64,000 nucleotides of DNA from Zhihengliuella sp. (GCF_031178195.1 NZ_JAPSJL010000009.1:62001-126000), one strand, 5' to 3'; positions 9,070 through 18,571 are shown, counted from the first letter of the stretch. Translations and numbers: made by a program. The notes: generated by a model not told the origin, from the sequence alone.

Positions 9070-9648
9070 TCAGTCGCCGAGAGCCAGGATGCCGCGCGAA
9101 CTGGCCTCGACGACCTCATCCAGCCACTCCGGAACGGAGCTGCGGACATAGGGCCGGACCAGCCCGTAGGGCCCCTCGATCGCAGCCATCCGGACCAGGG
9201 TCTGGTGCCGCTGCGTCCGCCGGGGATAGCGCGCTTCGGCGAGTTCGGTCAGCCGGCGGTGGACGTCGACGTTCACCTGCTCCACCTCCGCCCGGCAGGA
9301 CACCGGCGCGGTCTCCGCCAGACGGGACTGGCGGAACAGCGTCATGGCGGCGGCGTCGGACTGGTGCTCGCGCGTGAAACTAGGGACGGAGACGGCCATC
9401 CCCAGCAGGGCGCGCTGCGGGTCGGGGTCGCCGCCGGCAGCGAGATAGTGCTCGTGGAAGCGGCGGACGCTGCGCAGCCACAGCTGCACGAGGAGCTCGT
9501 CCCGGGAAGGGAATCGGTGGTAGATGGAGCCACTGGGCGCGCCGAGCCGGCGGGCGATGGCGCCGACCTTCACCTCCGTCCCGTGCTCCAGGACCTCGCG
9601 CGCCGCCGCGTCCAGGATCCCGTCGTGGGAGAACTTCGCTGCCGGCAT
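9070..9648 (-). CDS. TetR/AcrR-family transcriptional regulator
   Basis: A 192-residue protein with a typical TetR DNA-binding head. The helix-turn-helix is V-K-V-G-A-I-A-R-R-L-G-A-P-S-G-S-I-Y-H-R-F at about 26-46, with the family's S-x-Y-x-x-F recognition pattern, followed by an all-helical ligand domain of normal length. The ATG is preceded directly by GGAGGG with no spacer and an in-frame TAG four codons upstream, so translation may start on a leaderless message. It diverges from a membrane protein gene across 74 bp of palindromes, its likely target. Confidence 0.88.
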   Translation of the reverse strand: MPAAKFSHDGILDAAAREVLEHGTEVKVGAIARRLGAPSGSIYHRFPSRDELLVQLWLRSVRRFHEHYLAAGGDPDPQRALLGMAVSVPSFTREHQSDAAAMTLFRQSRLAETAPVSCRAEVEQVNVDVHRRLTELAEARYPRRTQRHQTLVRMAAIEGPYGLVRPYVRSSVPEWLDEVVEASSRGILALGD

Positions 9649-9670
9649 CCCTCCATGCTAGCCCTCTGGC

Positions 9671-9700
9671 GAGAGGCCTCTCTAGAGAGTAGTCTCCAAT
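9671..9700. promoter_or_regulatory. Nested palindromes, probable TetR operator
   Basis: Between the divergent tetR and membrane protein genes lie GAGAGGCCTCTC (9671-9682, perfect), the overlapping TCTCTAGAGA (9679-9688, perfect) and GAGAGTAGTCTC (9685-9696, GAGA/TCTC arms). TetR proteins usually bind such palindromes over their own divergent promoter. Confidence 0.55.
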
Positions 9701-9722
9701 AAGCGCGACGAAGGAGGCGGCT

Positions 9723-10547
9723 GTGCGCCGATCACTGTTCACTGGCTGGAGCGGGCGGGCGCTCGCCCCGTGTGCTGTGCTGACCGCCGCGGCCGGGATC
9801 GCCCTCGCGGTGCAGGGTCAGGCGGCCTACGCGGACCGCATCTCGCCGGTGTGGGCGCCGCTCGTCGGCGCGTTGCTCGCCTTGATGTGCGTGGCCGCGA
9901 CCCGGCGCCGCAGGCTCTGGTGTATCGCCGCGACGGTCTTCCTCCTGCCCCCGACCATGGCGGGCGTGTTCCATGCGCTGCGGGTGCTGGGGGCGATCCC
10001 GTTGCCGGTCGACTGGCTGGCCCTCGTCGGCTCTGTCGGCGCCGCCCTCACTCTCTGGGCGGCGTGGGCGCTCTGCGACCCGTTGCGGAGCGGGAACGGC
10101 CGCCCGCTCCAGACACCCCGCTGGGTGGCCCTCGCCGGACTGTGCGCCGCCCTGGCCTATCCGGTGCTGAAGACCCTCTGGCTCGTCGGGCTGGACTGGC
10201 TCACGCCGCACGGTGTGAGCCACCGGGTCGACGCGGCCTACGCCGTACCGGTCGCCCTCGCGTTGCTCGGCGGAGCGGCCACGGTGGTCGCCCTGCGGTG
10301 GTGGGACGCACCCGCGCCGACCTGGGCGCACCCGGCGGCCGCGACCGGGGGCCTGATGCTCGTGGGGCTGGGGGCCTGCGGTGTGAACGCCACGCTCACG
10401 ACGGCCACGGCCGAGGGGCCGGCCCTCGGCGCCGTGGTCTACGGCAGCTGGCTGCTGTGGGGCCTCGCGACGCTCGCCGTGGCGGCCAGGCTCTCCCCGG
10501 CGCGAGGCGCCCCCGTTGCGTCCCGCGCGGCGCCTCTGGCCCGCTGA
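9723..10547 (+). CDS. Eight-helix membrane protein of unknown function
   Basis: A 274-residue hydrophobic protein with about eight predicted membrane helices (roughly 12-30, 42-59, 64-88, 96-117, 133-155, 172-190, 204-224, 231-254) and an Arg/Ala-rich tail. No catalytic or transporter motif was recognised. The GTG has a strong AAGGAGG (9711-9717) 5 nt upstream. Position opposite a TetR gene with shared palindromes suggests it is the regulator's target, as with small-molecule efflux or stress membrane proteins, but substrate and activity are unknown. Confidence 0.75.
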   Translation: MRRSLFTGWSGRALAPCAVLTAAAGIALAVQGQAAYADRISPVWAPLVGALLALMCVAATRRRRLWCIAATVFLLPPTMAGVFHALRVLGAIPLPVDWLALVGSVGAALTLWAAWALCDPLRSGNGRPLQTPRWVALAGLCAALAYPVLKTLWLVGLDWLTPHGVSHRVDAAYAVPVALALLGGAATVVALRWWDAPAPTWAHPAAATGGLMLVGLGACGVNATLTTATAEGPALGAVVYGSWLLWGLATLAVAARLSPARGAPVASRAAPLAR

Positions 10548-10630
10548 ACTCCGCCCGGCCAGGGCGAGGCGTCCGCGTCTGCCGGTGCGCCGTCGCGGTG
10601 AGCGGCGGCCGCGGCCGGTGCTCGATCGCG

Positions 10631-10636
10631 TAGGCT
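10631..10636 (+). promoter_or_regulatory. -10 box of prfB
   Basis: TAGGCT ends 9 nt before the prfB ATG, so transcription would begin about 3 nt ahead of the start codon. No Shine-Dalgarno is visible. Confidence 0.4.
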
Positions 10637-10645
10637 TGGGTCACC

Positions 10646-11761
10646 ATGGCTTCAATTGATTTTTCCGAGGAGATCCGCGCGCTCCGCGCCACCTACGCCA
10701 ACGTCGAGCAGGTGATCGACGTCGAGAAGCTGGAGGCCGACGTCGCACGCCTCTCCGAGGCGGCCGGCGTGCCGGACCTCTGGGACGATCCCGCCGCCGC
10801 GCAGAAGATCACCTCCGAGCTCTCCCACCGCCAGCACGAGCTCAAGCGCGTCCGCGAGATCGGCAGCCGCATTGACGACCTCGAGGTGATGGTGCAGCTC
10901 GCCGCCGAGGAGGACGACGCCGACACCCTGACTGAGGCCGGCAACGAGCTCACTGCGCTCAAGCGAGCGCTCTCCGAACTCGAGGTCGTCACCCTGCTCT
11001 CCGGCGAGTACGACGAGCGCGCCGCCGTGGTCACCATCCGCGCCGGCGCCGGCGGCGTCGACGCCGCGGACTTCGCCGAGATGCTGATGCGCATGTACCT
11101 CCGCTGGGCCGAGCGCAAGGGCTACCAGACCACCGTCATGGACACCTCCTACGCGGAGGAGGCCGGCCTGAAGTCCGCCACCTTCGAGGTCAACGCACCG
11201 TACGCCTTCGGCACGCTCTCGGTGGAGGCGGGCACGCACCGGCTGGTGCGCATCTCGCCCTTCGACAACCAGGGCCGCCGCCAGACGTCGTTCGCCGCGG
11301 TCGAGGTCATCCCGCTCATCGAGCAGACCGACTCGATCGAGATCCCCGAGAACGAGATCAAGGTGGACGTCTTCCGCTCGTCCGGGCCCGGCGGGCAGTC
11401 CGTGAACACCACCGACTCGGCGGTGCGCCTGACGCATATCCCGACCGGGATCGTGGTCTCCATGCAGAACGAGAAGTCGCAGCTGCAGAACCGCGCCGCC
11501 GCGCTGCGCGTCCTGCAGTCCCGGCTCCTGCTCGTGAAGAAGCAGGAGCAGGACGCCAAGAAGAAGGAACTCGCCGGCGACGTCAAGGCGTCGTGGGGCG
11601 ACCAGATGCGCTCCTACGTCCTCAACCCGTACCAGATGGTCAAGGACCTGCGCACCGACCACGAGGTCGGCAACACCGGCGCCGTCTTCGATGGCGAGAT
11701 CGACGACTTCATCGACGCCGGCATCCGCTGGCGGGCAGGTCAGCGCACCAACGCCGAGTAA
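10646..11761 (+). CDS. prfB: Peptide chain release factor 2
   Basis: A 371-residue RF2 that terminates translation at UGA and UAA. The SPF stop-codon recognition tripeptide (R-I-S-P-F-D-N) is at about 204-206 and the GGQ peptidyl-hydrolysis motif (SSGPGGQS) near 250. The frame is continuous: the in-frame UGA and slippery site of the classical RF2 programmed frameshift are absent near codon 25. There is no Shine-Dalgarno before the ATG and a -10 box sits just upstream, so the message may be almost leaderless. prfB commonly precedes ftsE in actinobacteria; here the CoA-transferase genes lie between them. Confidence 0.96.
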   Translation: MASIDFSEEIRALRATYANVEQVIDVEKLEADVARLSEAAGVPDLWDDPAAAQKITSELSHRQHELKRVREIGSRIDDLEVMVQLAAEEDDADTLTEAGNELTALKRALSELEVVTLLSGEYDERAAVVTIRAGAGGVDAADFAEMLMRMYLRWAERKGYQTTVMDTSYAEEAGLKSATFEVNAPYAFGTLSVEAGTHRLVRISPFDNQGRRQTSFAAVEVIPLIEQTDSIEIPENEIKVDVFRSSGPGGQSVNTTDSAVRLTHIPTGIVVSMQNEKSQLQNRAAALRVLQSRLLLVKKQEQDAKKKELAGDVKASWGDQMRSYVLNPYQMVKDLRTDHEVGNTGAVFDGEIDDFIDAGIRWRAGQRTNAE

Positions 11762-11814
11762 GCGCTCATTAACTCCCTCTAGTGACCCAGCCCACTCCGG
11801 GGGCTAGGATCGGG

Positions 11815-11820
11815 GCAGGC
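11815..11820 (+). promoter_or_regulatory. -10 box of the CoA-transferase operon
   Basis: TAGGAT lies 38 nt upstream of the subunit A start. It would give a leader of about 30 nt carrying the GGGAGGA ribosome site. Confidence 0.35.
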
Positions 11821-11857
11821 GGCCGGACCGGTCGCCGACACCGTCGCGGGAGGACCC

Positions 11858-12640
11858 ATGGCCATCGACAAGACCTTCAGCAGCGCCGACGAGGCGGTGG
11901 CCGACATCCCGGACGGCGCCACCCTCGCCGTCGGCGGGTTCGGGCTCTCCGGCAATCCCATGGCGCTTATCGAGGCGCTGCTGGAATCCGGCGCCACCGA
12001 CCTCTCCGTGGTCTCCAACAACTGCGGTGTCGACGGCTGGGGTCTGGGCCTCCTGCTCGCCGCGGGACGGATCCGGAAGATGACCTCCTCGTACGTGGGG
12101 GAGAACAAGGAGTTCGCCCGCCGATACCTCTCGGGCGAGCTCGAGCTCGAGCTCACGCCCCAGGGCACGCTGGCCGAGAAGCTCCGCGCCGGAGGCTCCG
12201 GCATCGCCGCCTTCTTCACCCGTACCGGCGTCGGGACCCTCGTCGCCGAGGGCGGCCTGCCCCAGCGGTACGACGCCGACGGGAACGTCGTGCAGGCCTC
12301 CTCGCCGAAGGAGGTGCGCACCTTCGCGCCCGGGGGAGTCGAGAACGAGTACGTGCTCGAGGAGTCGATCGTCACCGACTTCTCCCTGGTGCACGCGCTG
12401 CGCGGGGACCGTCACGGCAACCTCGTGTTCAACAAGGCCACGCGCCAGTTCGCCCCGCCCGCGGCGATGGCCGGACGGGTGTGCATTGCCCAGGTGGAGG
12501 AGCTCGTCGAGCCGGGCGAGATCGACCCCGACCAGGTGCACCTGCCCGGGGTCTACGTCCACCGCATCGTCGAGGTCGGGCCGGACATCGAGAAGCGGAT
12601 CGAGAAGCGGACCGTCCGCGCGGCGGAGGGGGAGGTCTGA
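11858..12640 (+). CDS. 3-oxoacid CoA-transferase, subunit A
   Basis: A 260-residue alpha subunit of a class I CoA-transferase, which moves CoA between succinyl- or acetyl-CoA and a 3-oxoacid such as acetoacetate. The family signature is present: a Gly-rich CoA-binding stretch G-G-F-G-L-S-G-N-P (about 27-35), then [15 protein letters not shown] (about 55-69). GGGAGGA precedes the ATG. The beta subunit starts 1 nt after the stop. Acetoacetate, 3-oxoadipate and butyrate/acetate types cannot be separated by eye; no ketone-body or aromatic pathway genes flank it. Confidence 0.9.
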   Translation: MAIDKTFSSADEAVADIPDGATLAVGGFGLSGNPMALIEALLESGATDLSVVSNNCGVDGWGLGLLLAAGRIRKMTSSYVGENKEFARRYLSGELELELTPQGTLAEKLRAGGSGIAAFFTRTGVGTLVAEGGLPQRYDADGNVVQASSPKEVRTFAPGGVENEYVLEESIVTDFSLVHALRGDRHGNLVFNKATRQFAPPAAMAGRVCIAQVEELVEPGEIDPDQVHLPGVYVHRIVEVGPDIEKRIEKRTVRAAEGEV

Positions 12641-12641
12641 G

Positions 12642-13274
12642 ATGGGACTGACACGCGATCAGATGGCGCAGCGCGCCGCCCGGGAGCTCAACGACGGCGA
12701 CTACGTCAACCTCGGCATCGGACTGCCGACGCTCGTGCCGAACCACGTGCCCGACGACGTGACCGTGGTGCTCCAGTCGGAGAACGGGATCCTCGGCGTC
12801 GGTCCCTACCCGCAGGAGGACGAGGTGGACCCGGACCTCATCAACGCCGGCAAGGAGACCGTCACGGTCAAGCCGGGGGCCAGCTTCTTCGATTCGGCCA
12901 CCAGCTTCGCCATGATCCGCGGGGGGAAGATCGACGCGGCCATCCTGGGCGCCATGCAGGTCTCCGTCGCCGGCGACCTGGCCAACTGGATGATCCCGGG
13001 GAAGATGGTCAAGGGCCCGGGGGGAGCCATGGACCTCGTCCACGGTGCCGCCCGCGTGATCGTGCTCATGGAGCACGTCGCCAAGGACGGAACCCCCAAG
13101 ATCCTGCCCGAGTGCACGCTGCCGCTCACGGGGCGCGGGGTGGTGGACCGCATCATCACCGACCTGGCGGTCATCGACGTGACCGACGACGGGCTGCGGC
13201 TGGTCGAGACGGCTCCCGGGGTGAGCGTCGAGGACGTCGTCGCCGCGACCGGTGCGCCGCTCACGACCGGTTGA
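12642..13274 (+). CDS. 3-oxoacid CoA-transferase, subunit B
   Basis: A 210-residue beta subunit. The catalytic glutamate motif (Q-S-E-N-G-I-L-G, about 44-51) and the following G-x-G are intact, as are [10 protein letters not shown] and the G-A-M-D-L stretch. The start is the ATG at 12642, one base past the subunit A stop, with GGGGGAGG about 5 nt upstream. Longer in-frame starts lie inside subunit A and are rejected. It forms the active heteromer with the upstream subunit. Confidence 0.92.
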   Translation: MGLTRDQMAQRAARELNDGDYVNLGIGLPTLVPNHVPDDVTVVLQSENGILGVGPYPQEDEVDPDLINAGKETVTVKPGASFFDSATSFAMIRGGKIDAAILGAMQVSVAGDLANWMIPGKMVKGPGGAMDLVHGAARVIVLMEHVAKDGTPKILPECTLPLTGRGVVDRIITDLAVIDVTDDGLRLVETAPGVSVEDVVAATGAPLTTG

Positions 13275-13440
13275 GCGGCGCGCGAGCCCTGTGATCACGG
13301 CTCAATAACGACACGCAGGAGGTCCTGCGGGGGCGCGTCCCCGTCGACGACTAGAGTGCGAGGTGCCGGTGCTGTCACTTCTCCCAGCAAAAGTCCCGCG
13401 CCCATGATCGAAACCGGTGGTCTGCGCGGGCGGAACCGAC

Positions 13441-14238
13441 ATGATTCGATTCGAGAGCGTCACGAAGGTCTACGACCAGAAGTCGCGCCCCGCACTCAAC
13501 GACGTCGACCTCGAGATCGACCGCGGGGACTTCGCCTTCCTCGTGGGTCCATCCGGATCCGGGAAGTCGACGTTCCTGCGCCTGATCCTCCGCGAGGATC
13601 GCGCCACCACCGGCAATGTCTACGTGGCCGGCAAGAACGTCGCTTCCGTGCCGTCCTGGCGCGTGCCCCGGCTGCGGCGTGGCATCGGCGTCGTCTTCCA
13701 GGACTTCCGCCTCCTGCCGAACAAGGACGTCTTCGGCAACGTCGCCTTCGCCATGCAGGTGATCGGGCGCAAGCGCCACGCCATTCGCGAGACGGTGCCC
13801 GAGGTCCTCAAGCTCGTCGGGCTCGAGGGCAAGGAGCGGCGGCTGCCGCACGAGCTCTCCGGCGGCGAGCAGCAGCGCGTGGCGATCGCCCGGGCCATCG
13901 TGAACAAGCCGGGCATCCTCCTGGCCGACGAGCCGACGGGCAACCTCGACCCGGCCACCAGCGTCGGCATCATGAACATCCTCGACCGGATCAACCAGAA
14001 CGGCACCACCGTCGTCATGGCCACGCACGACGACGACATCGTCAACAGCATGCGCCGCCGGGTCGTCGAGCTGGACAACGGCAGCGTCGTCCGCGACGAG
14101 AGCGCCGGTGAGTACACGGCCATGATCCCGATCGTCAACGCCGACGGCACCCGCGAGCTACGCCCGGCCAAGGGCATCGCCCCCGCTGCCGGCGGGCAGG
14201 CCATCGCCCCCTTCGACTCCGAGGAGGACGAGCTGTGA
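13441..14238 (+). CDS. ftsE: Cell division ATPase FtsE
   Basis: A 265-residue ABC ATPase that pairs with FtsX at the division septum and gates wall hydrolases. Walker A is GPSGSGKST (36-44), the signature LSGGEQQR (139-146) and Walker B ILLADEP (159-165). The start ATG gives the classic M-I-R-F-E-x-V-T-K-V-Y opening; an in-frame GTG 24 nt upstream is less likely. The protein runs some 35 residues beyond the E. coli FtsE length with an acidic tail. It overlaps ftsX by 4 nt (GTGA). TAGAGT at 13352-13357 may be its -10 box. Confidence 0.95.
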   Translation: MIRFESVTKVYDQKSRPALNDVDLEIDRGDFAFLVGPSGSGKSTFLRLILREDRATTGNVYVAGKNVASVPSWRVPRLRRGIGVVFQDFRLLPNKDVFGNVAFAMQVIGRKRHAIRETVPEVLKLVGLEGKERRLPHELSGGEQQRVAIARAIVNKPGILLADEPTGNLDPATSVGIMNILDRINQNGTTVVMATHDDDIVNSMRRRVVELDNGSVVRDESAGEYTAMIPIVNADGTRELRPAKGIAPAAGGQAIAPFDSEEDEL

Positions 14239-15149
14239 GGCTCGCATTCATTCTGGGCGAGATCGGCACCGGTCTCCGCCGCAACCTCTCCATGGTCGTC
14301 TCGGTCGTGCTGGTCACCTTCGTCTCGTTGACCTTCGTCGGCGGCGCGGCCATGCTCCAGCAGCAGATCGGCCAGATGAAGGGTTACTGGTACGACCGTG
14401 TCCAAGTCGCGATCTTCCTCTGCGGCGAGAACTACGGCAGCGAGACCTGCGCGGACGGCGCGGTCACCGAGGAGCAACGGGCCGATATCGAGGCGATGAT
14501 GGAGTCGCCGGCCGTCGCGCAGTACATCGAGAGCTACGTCTACGAGTCCAAGGACCAGGCGCTCGGCCACTTCCGCGAGCAGTTCGAGAACTCGCCGATC
14601 GTGGACACCGTGACCGCGGACCAGCTGCCGGAGTCCTACCGCATCCGACTCGTCGACCCGGAGAAGTACGAGGTCATCAACGAGCTGTTCTCCTCGATGC
14701 CCGGTGTCGACGTGGTGGTGGATCAGCGCGAACTGCTGGAGCAGATCTTCTCCATCATGACGGTCGCCTCGTTCGTCTCGCTGAGCATCGCCGGCATCAT
14801 GATCGTCTGCGCGGTCCTGCTGATCGCGACGACCATCAGGCTCTCGGCCTTCAGTCGACGGCGGGAGACCGGCATCATGCGCCTGGTGGGCGCCTCGAAG
14901 CTGGTGATCCAGCTGCCGTTCATCCTGGAGGGGGTCATCGCGGCCCTCATCGGTGCCGCGCTCGCCACGGGTGCGCTGTGGGCCGTGGGCCAGTTCTTCA
15001 TCGAGGGCAAGCTCGCCAAGGAGTATCCGGACACGGCGTTCATCTCGAGTTCCGACGTCTGGATCATCGCTCCCGGCCTCGTCGCCCTGGGCGTGGTTCT
15101 CGCCGGGGTCTCGTCAATGTTAACTTTGAGGCGGTACCTTAAGGTTTGA
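14235..15149 (+). CDS. ftsX: Cell division membrane protein FtsX
   Basis: A 304-residue membrane partner of FtsE. Four helices lie at about 21-42, 175-200, 228-250 and 275-296, with a large extracytoplasmic loop (about 45-165) between the first two that in this family binds the wall hydrolase or its activator. Two cysteines in the loop (C63 and C72) could form a disulfide. The GTG start overlaps ftsE. The secreted M23 protein follows 79 nt later, so the three genes form one division-linked unit. Confidence 0.95.
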   Translation: MRLAFILGEIGTGLRRNLSMVVSVVLVTFVSLTFVGGAAMLQQQIGQMKGYWYDRVQVAIFLCGENYGSETCADGAVTEEQRADIEAMMESPAVAQYIESYVYESKDQALGHFREQFENSPIVDTVTADQLPESYRIRLVDPEKYEVINELFSSMPGVDVVVDQRELLEQIFSIMTVASFVSLSIAGIMIVCAVLLIATTIRLSAFSRRRETGIMRLVGASKLVIQLPFILEGVIAALIGAALATGALWAVGQFFIEGKLAKEYPDTAFISSSDVWIIAPGLVALGVVLAGVSSMLTLRRYLKV

Positions 15150-15228
15150 CCGTTGTCATTCCGTGACAACACCTGCATCACCACCGCGTGCTCCGCGAAC
15201 CGGGGAGCGCCGACCGGAAGGATACTTC

Positions 15229-16731
15229 TTGGCACAGCGACAGAGCTGCACCTGGCCTCGGGCCGTCCTCAGCAGCGCAGTGGCGGCGATGCTGGTCCTG
15301 AGTCTCGGTGCGACTGCTCGCGCCGACGACCTCGACGACAAGAAGCAGGAGATCGAGCAGCAGATCGACGGGCTGCAGACGGACCTGGAGTTCCTCGACG
15401 CAGACATCCAGGAGACCGCGGCGAAGCTGCAGGAGTACCAGTCGCAGCTGCCGGCCGCGCAGCAGGCACTTGCTGACGCCGAGGGACGCGTCCAGACCGC
15501 GAGCAACGAGGTCGCGGCCCTGGCCGGACGCGTGGCCGCCGCAGAGCAGACGCGCGACGACCTCAACCGCCAGCTCGAGGAGGACGAGGCGAAGATCGCC
15601 GAGACCCGCGAGATGATCGGACAGATCGCGACGTCGGCGTACAAGCGCGGCGGCGTCTCCACCGACCTCAGCCTGATCCTCGGTGCGGGCGAGGGCGGCG
15701 ACCTCGCCAACGGCCTCGACCTGGCCGGGCAGGCGCTCCGCAGCCAGAATGCCGCCCTGACCGACCTCACGCAGCGCGCGGCCACCGAGCGCAACGCCGA
15801 GGCGCGCCTGGCCGCCGTCGAGCAGGAGATCAAGGAGCTCAAGGCCGAGGCCGACGCCGCCCTGGTCCGCGAGCAGCAGGCCCGCGACGCGGCGGCCGCG
15901 CAGAAGCGGGAGGTCGACTCGCTCATCAGCAAGGCGGCCGCGCTGAGCGAGGAGCTGGAGGCGAAGAAGCCGCAGATCCAGGAGCAGATCCAGGCCCACC
16001 AGGCGGAGCACGAGCAGGTCGTCGCCGACATCGCCGAGCGTCAGGAGCGCCTCCGCCGGGAGGCCGAGGAGGCCCGACGCAAGGCCGAGGCAGAGGCCAA
16101 GCGCAAGGCCGAGGAGGCTCGGCAGGCCGCCGAGCGCGCCCGGGCGCGCGCGGACGCCGCCGCGAAGGAGGAAGCCGAGCGCAAGCAGCGCGAGGCCGAG
16201 GCGGCCCGCAAGGCTGCCGACGAGGCCGGGGGAGGCGCGCCGTCGTCGAGCAGCGGCGGCGGTGGGCAGAGCAGCGGCGGCGGCAGCTCGAGCGCCAGCA
16301 CCAGCTCGTGGGGCCTGCAGTCCCCGGCCCCGGCCGGCGCCTACATCACGTCCGGCTTCGGCTGGCGTCCCACGCCGGCGGGCACCATCGACTACGGCGG
16401 AGCCGGCGGCTACATGCACGCGGGCCTCGACTGGGGCGTCGGCGGTGCCTGCGGCCGGCCCGTGTACGCGGCCGCCGACGGCGAGGTCTGGTTCTCCGGC
16501 TGGGGAGGCAGCTCGGGCAACAAGGTGACGCTGAACCACGGCGTGGTCCGGGGCAACGCCCTGGCCACCAACTACCACCACCTCGCCTCGCAGGCGGTCA
16601 GCGAAGGCCAGAACGTCTCGCGCGGTCAGGTCATCGGCTACGTCGGGACCACCGGCAACTCGACCGGCTGCCACCTGCACTTCGAGACCATCCTCAACGG
16701 CAAGGCCGTCAACCCGATGGGTCTGCTCTGA
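15229..16731 (+). CDS. Secreted coiled-coil M23 peptidase (FtsEX partner)
   Basis: A 500-residue exported wall hydrolase. The TTG start has GGAAGGA 7 nt upstream and opens a clean signal peptide ending in A-T-A-R-A before residue 33; an upstream in-frame GTG at 15163 has no such site. Two long coiled-coil blocks (about 35-135 and 200-345) precede a Gly/Ser linker and a C-terminal LytM/M23 domain (about 372-500). Zinc and catalytic residues appear intact: H397 and D401 (HAGLD), H450/H451, and H482/H484 (HLHFE). Layout and position after ftsEX match EnvC-like activators, but the intact active site suggests it cuts peptidoglycan itself. Confidence 0.9.
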   Translation: MAQRQSCTWPRAVLSSAVAAMLVLSLGATARADDLDDKKQEIEQQIDGLQTDLEFLDADIQETAAKLQEYQSQLPAAQQALADAEGRVQTASNEVAALAGRVAAAEQTRDDLNRQLEEDEAKIAETREMIGQIATSAYKRGGVSTDLSLILGAGEGGDLANGLDLAGQALRSQNAALTDLTQRAATERNAEARLAAVEQEIKELKAEADAALVREQQARDAAAAQKREVDSLISKAAALSEELEAKKPQIQEQIQAHQAEHEQVVADIAERQERLRREAEEARRKAEAEAKRKAEEARQAAERARARADAAAKEEAERKQREAEAARKAADEAGGGAPSSSSGGGGQSSGGGSSSASTSSWGLQSPAPAGAYITSGFGWRPTPAGTIDYGGAGGYMHAGLDWGVGGACGRPVYAAADGEVWFSGWGGSSGNKVTLNHGVVRGNALATNYHHLASQAVSEGQNVSRGQVIGYVGTTGNSTGCHLHFETILNGKAVNPMGLL

Positions 16732-16762
16732 TCCTCGGGTGAGTGCCGCCGGAGGCGGCTCG

Positions 16763-16797
16763 GAGCGGTCCGCGGCGCATCCCGCCGCGGACCGCTC
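16763..16797 (+). terminator. Terminator hairpin after the ftsEX unit
   Basis: A perfect 15-bp stem (GAGCGGTCCGCGGCG and its complement) with a 5-nt loop begins 31 nt past the M23 gene stop. No T-tract follows. Confidence 0.7.
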
Positions 16798-16866
16798 GCG
16801 TTCGCGGGTCTGCCGTAGGATGGAGGTTCTGCCATGGGGTTGAGTACGACGACGAAGGGAGGTTCC

Positions 16867-17358
16867 GTGGGCAAGAAGACGGAGGCCAAGGATCCCAGCA
16901 ACAGGGTCATCGCGAGCAACCGCAAGGCACGTCACGACTTCGAGGTGCTCGACACCTACGAGGCCGGCATGGTGCTGACGGGCACCGAGGTGAAGTCGCT
17001 GCGCGAGGGCAAGGCCTCGCTCGTCGACGGTTTCGCGCAGTTCTACCGCGACGAGCTCTATATCGAGCAGATCTACATCCCGGAGTACCTCAACGGCTCC
17101 TGGACCAATCACACGGCGCGGCGCCGGCGGAAGCTGCTGCTCCACCGCCAGGAGCTCACGAAGATCCAGCGCCAGCTCGGCGATGCCGGCAACACGATCG
17201 TTCCGCTGCAGCTCTACTTCAAGGACGGCCGGGTCAAGCTCGAGATCGCGGTCGCACGCGGCAAGCGCGAGTTCGACAAGCGGCAGACGCTGCGGGAGAA
17301 GCAGGACAACCGCGAGGCGCTGCGCGCGATGCGCGAGCGCAACCGGCGCAGCGCCTGA
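16867..17358 (+). CDS. smpB: SsrA-binding protein SmpB
   Basis: A 163-residue partner of tmRNA in ribosome rescue. Family blocks are clear: N-R-K-A-R-H-D-F near the start, G-T-E-V-K-S-L-R-E-G-K-A-S-L, R-R-R-K-L-L-L-H, and a basic C-terminal tail (K-R-E-F-D-K-R onward) that enters the decoding site. The GTG at 16867 is chosen because AAGGGAGG (16855-16862) lies 4 nt upstream and the length then fits the family. An ATG at 16834, also with a GGAGG, would add 11 residues. The ssrA gene follows 205 nt downstream. Confidence 0.95.
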   Translation: MGKKTEAKDPSNRVIASNRKARHDFEVLDTYEAGMVLTGTEVKSLREGKASLVDGFAQFYRDELYIEQIYIPEYLNGSWTNHTARRRRKLLLHRQELTKIQRQLGDAGNTIVPLQLYFKDGRVKLEIAVARGKREFDKRQTLREKQDNREALRAMRERNRRSA

Positions 17359-17563
17359 CGCCGACCGATGGCCCCGCCCGGCGCGGAGGGAGGCCCGGGT
17401 CGACAGGCGCTCGCGGGTGGCCTATCGTTAATGGGTGCCGCTCAGCGGTGCACCGAAGCTGTCGGGGCCGGGAATGAAACCGGCGTCGAGGGCGTTACAC
17501 TGAAGGTCTGCGGTTCCGGCCGCGGAGGTCGCCGACGGTTCGCCGTCGTTGACAACAGAATAC

Positions 17564-17940
17564 GGGGATGATCGGTTTCGACGGTGTGAGTCGCGTCGGG
17601 AGAAGCGGGCCGAGGATGCAGAGTTATCTCGTAAACGCTCTCTGCAAAACAATAAGTGCCGAATCTAAGCGCACTGACTTCGCTCTCGCTGCCTAAGCAG
17701 CCAGACAGTCCGTCAGCCAGAGGTTGCTATCGCCCCTGAATCTGGCGTCGATTAGATAGCCACTGCTGAGTGCACTTGTCGCTGGTGCACTCGGGACTTT
17801 TCAGCGACTGTGCCCAGGGATGACGAGCCGCTTGTTTGCGTGACGGCTCATGGGGCAGAGAAAACCCACAGCAAACTGCGCCCGGAGAAGACCAGGCAAC
17901 ACCACATCGGACGCGGGTTCAATTCCCGCCATCTCCACCC
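17564..17940 (+). ncRNA. ssrA: tmRNA (SsrA), tag AESKRTDFALAA
   Basis: Transfer-messenger RNA. The 5' end GGGGATG pairs with CATCTCC near the 3' end (7 bp, one G-U), next to a T-arm with TTCAATTCC. The discriminator A is at 17937. CCA is not encoded (ACCC follows), so it must be added. The resume codon is GCC at 17658, reading 12 codons AESKRTDFALAA and then TAA (17694-17696). The tag ends in ALAA, the usual ClpP-dependent degron. Adjacent smpB supplies its partner protein. Confidence 0.95.
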
Positions 17941-17942
17941 CT

Positions 17943-17979
17943 GAAGGGCCCCGGGATCACCTCGATCCCGGGGCCCTTC
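17943..17979 (+). terminator. Terminator hairpin after ssrA
   Basis: A perfect 16-bp stem (GAAGGGCCCCGGGATC and complement) with loop ACCTC starts 3 nt after the tmRNA 3' end. There is no T-tract. Confidence 0.75.
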
Positions 17980-18148
17980 GCATGCCCGAAACCCCACGTC
18001 GCAGCGTGTTTCGTCGCGGTGCAACGGTGATCTGTGCGGGCCCGCGCCGTGCCCTAGAATGGTGAAGCCGCCGACCACTGGAGACGCCCCGAGGCGAACT
18101 CCGCAGCAGCGGCGTGCACTCAGCAGACCGGCAGAGAGGCGAACTAAC

Positions 18149-18571
18149 GTGAAGGCAGCCAACGCAGCATCCTTCGTCCTCGAGGTCGCGTTCGTCTGCT
18201 CGGTGATCCTCTGGGCCATCGACGTCCCCGGGCTGAGCCCTCTGGTGGCGACCCTCGCCGCCGGGATCCCAGCGCTCGTCGTGACCGCGGTCTTCCTCTC
18301 CGCCCAATCGAAGTGGCGGCTGCTCTGGCCGTTGCGCGGCGTGGTCGCGCATCTGCTCTACCTCGGCGGTGCGATCGTGCTGATCGTGCTCGGATATCTC
18401 ACGCTCGGCTGGATCTTCGTGCTCCTGGTGCTCCTCTCGGCGGTGCTGAACTGGCGGCTCCGTCGGGGCTTCGCCGCGCAGGACGCCGACATCGCGGCGA
18501 GCCGGAGCCGCGCCAGGGAACGCCGTCAGGCCCGCAGGACCGGAGCGACCGGACGCCGCGCAGCCCGGTGA
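18149..18571 (+). CDS. YrdB-like (DUF2568-type) small membrane protein
   Basis: A 140-residue protein with four hydrophobic segments and a basic Arg-rich tail, resembling the YrdB/DUF2568 family of unknown function. The GTG at 18149 follows AGAGGCGAA. The longer start at 18059 overlaps a likely -10 box (TAGAAT, 18055-18060), so it would not be transcribed from that promoter. The window's ssrA terminator isolates the gene on the left, and convergent crcB lies to the right. Function unknown. Confidence 0.65.
   Translation: MKAANAASFVLEVAFVCSVILWAIDVPGLSPLVATLAAGIPALVVTAVFLSAQSKWRLLWPLRGVVAHLLYLGGAIVLIVLGYLTLGWIFVLLVLLSAVLNWRLRRGFAAQDADIAASRSRARERRQARRTGATGRRAAR

Noticed and set aside
18059-18148. 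Extended N terminus of the YrdB-like protein
   Set aside because: The ATG at 18059 lies within the likely -10 box TAGAAT, and the GTG at 18149 has its own ribosome site.
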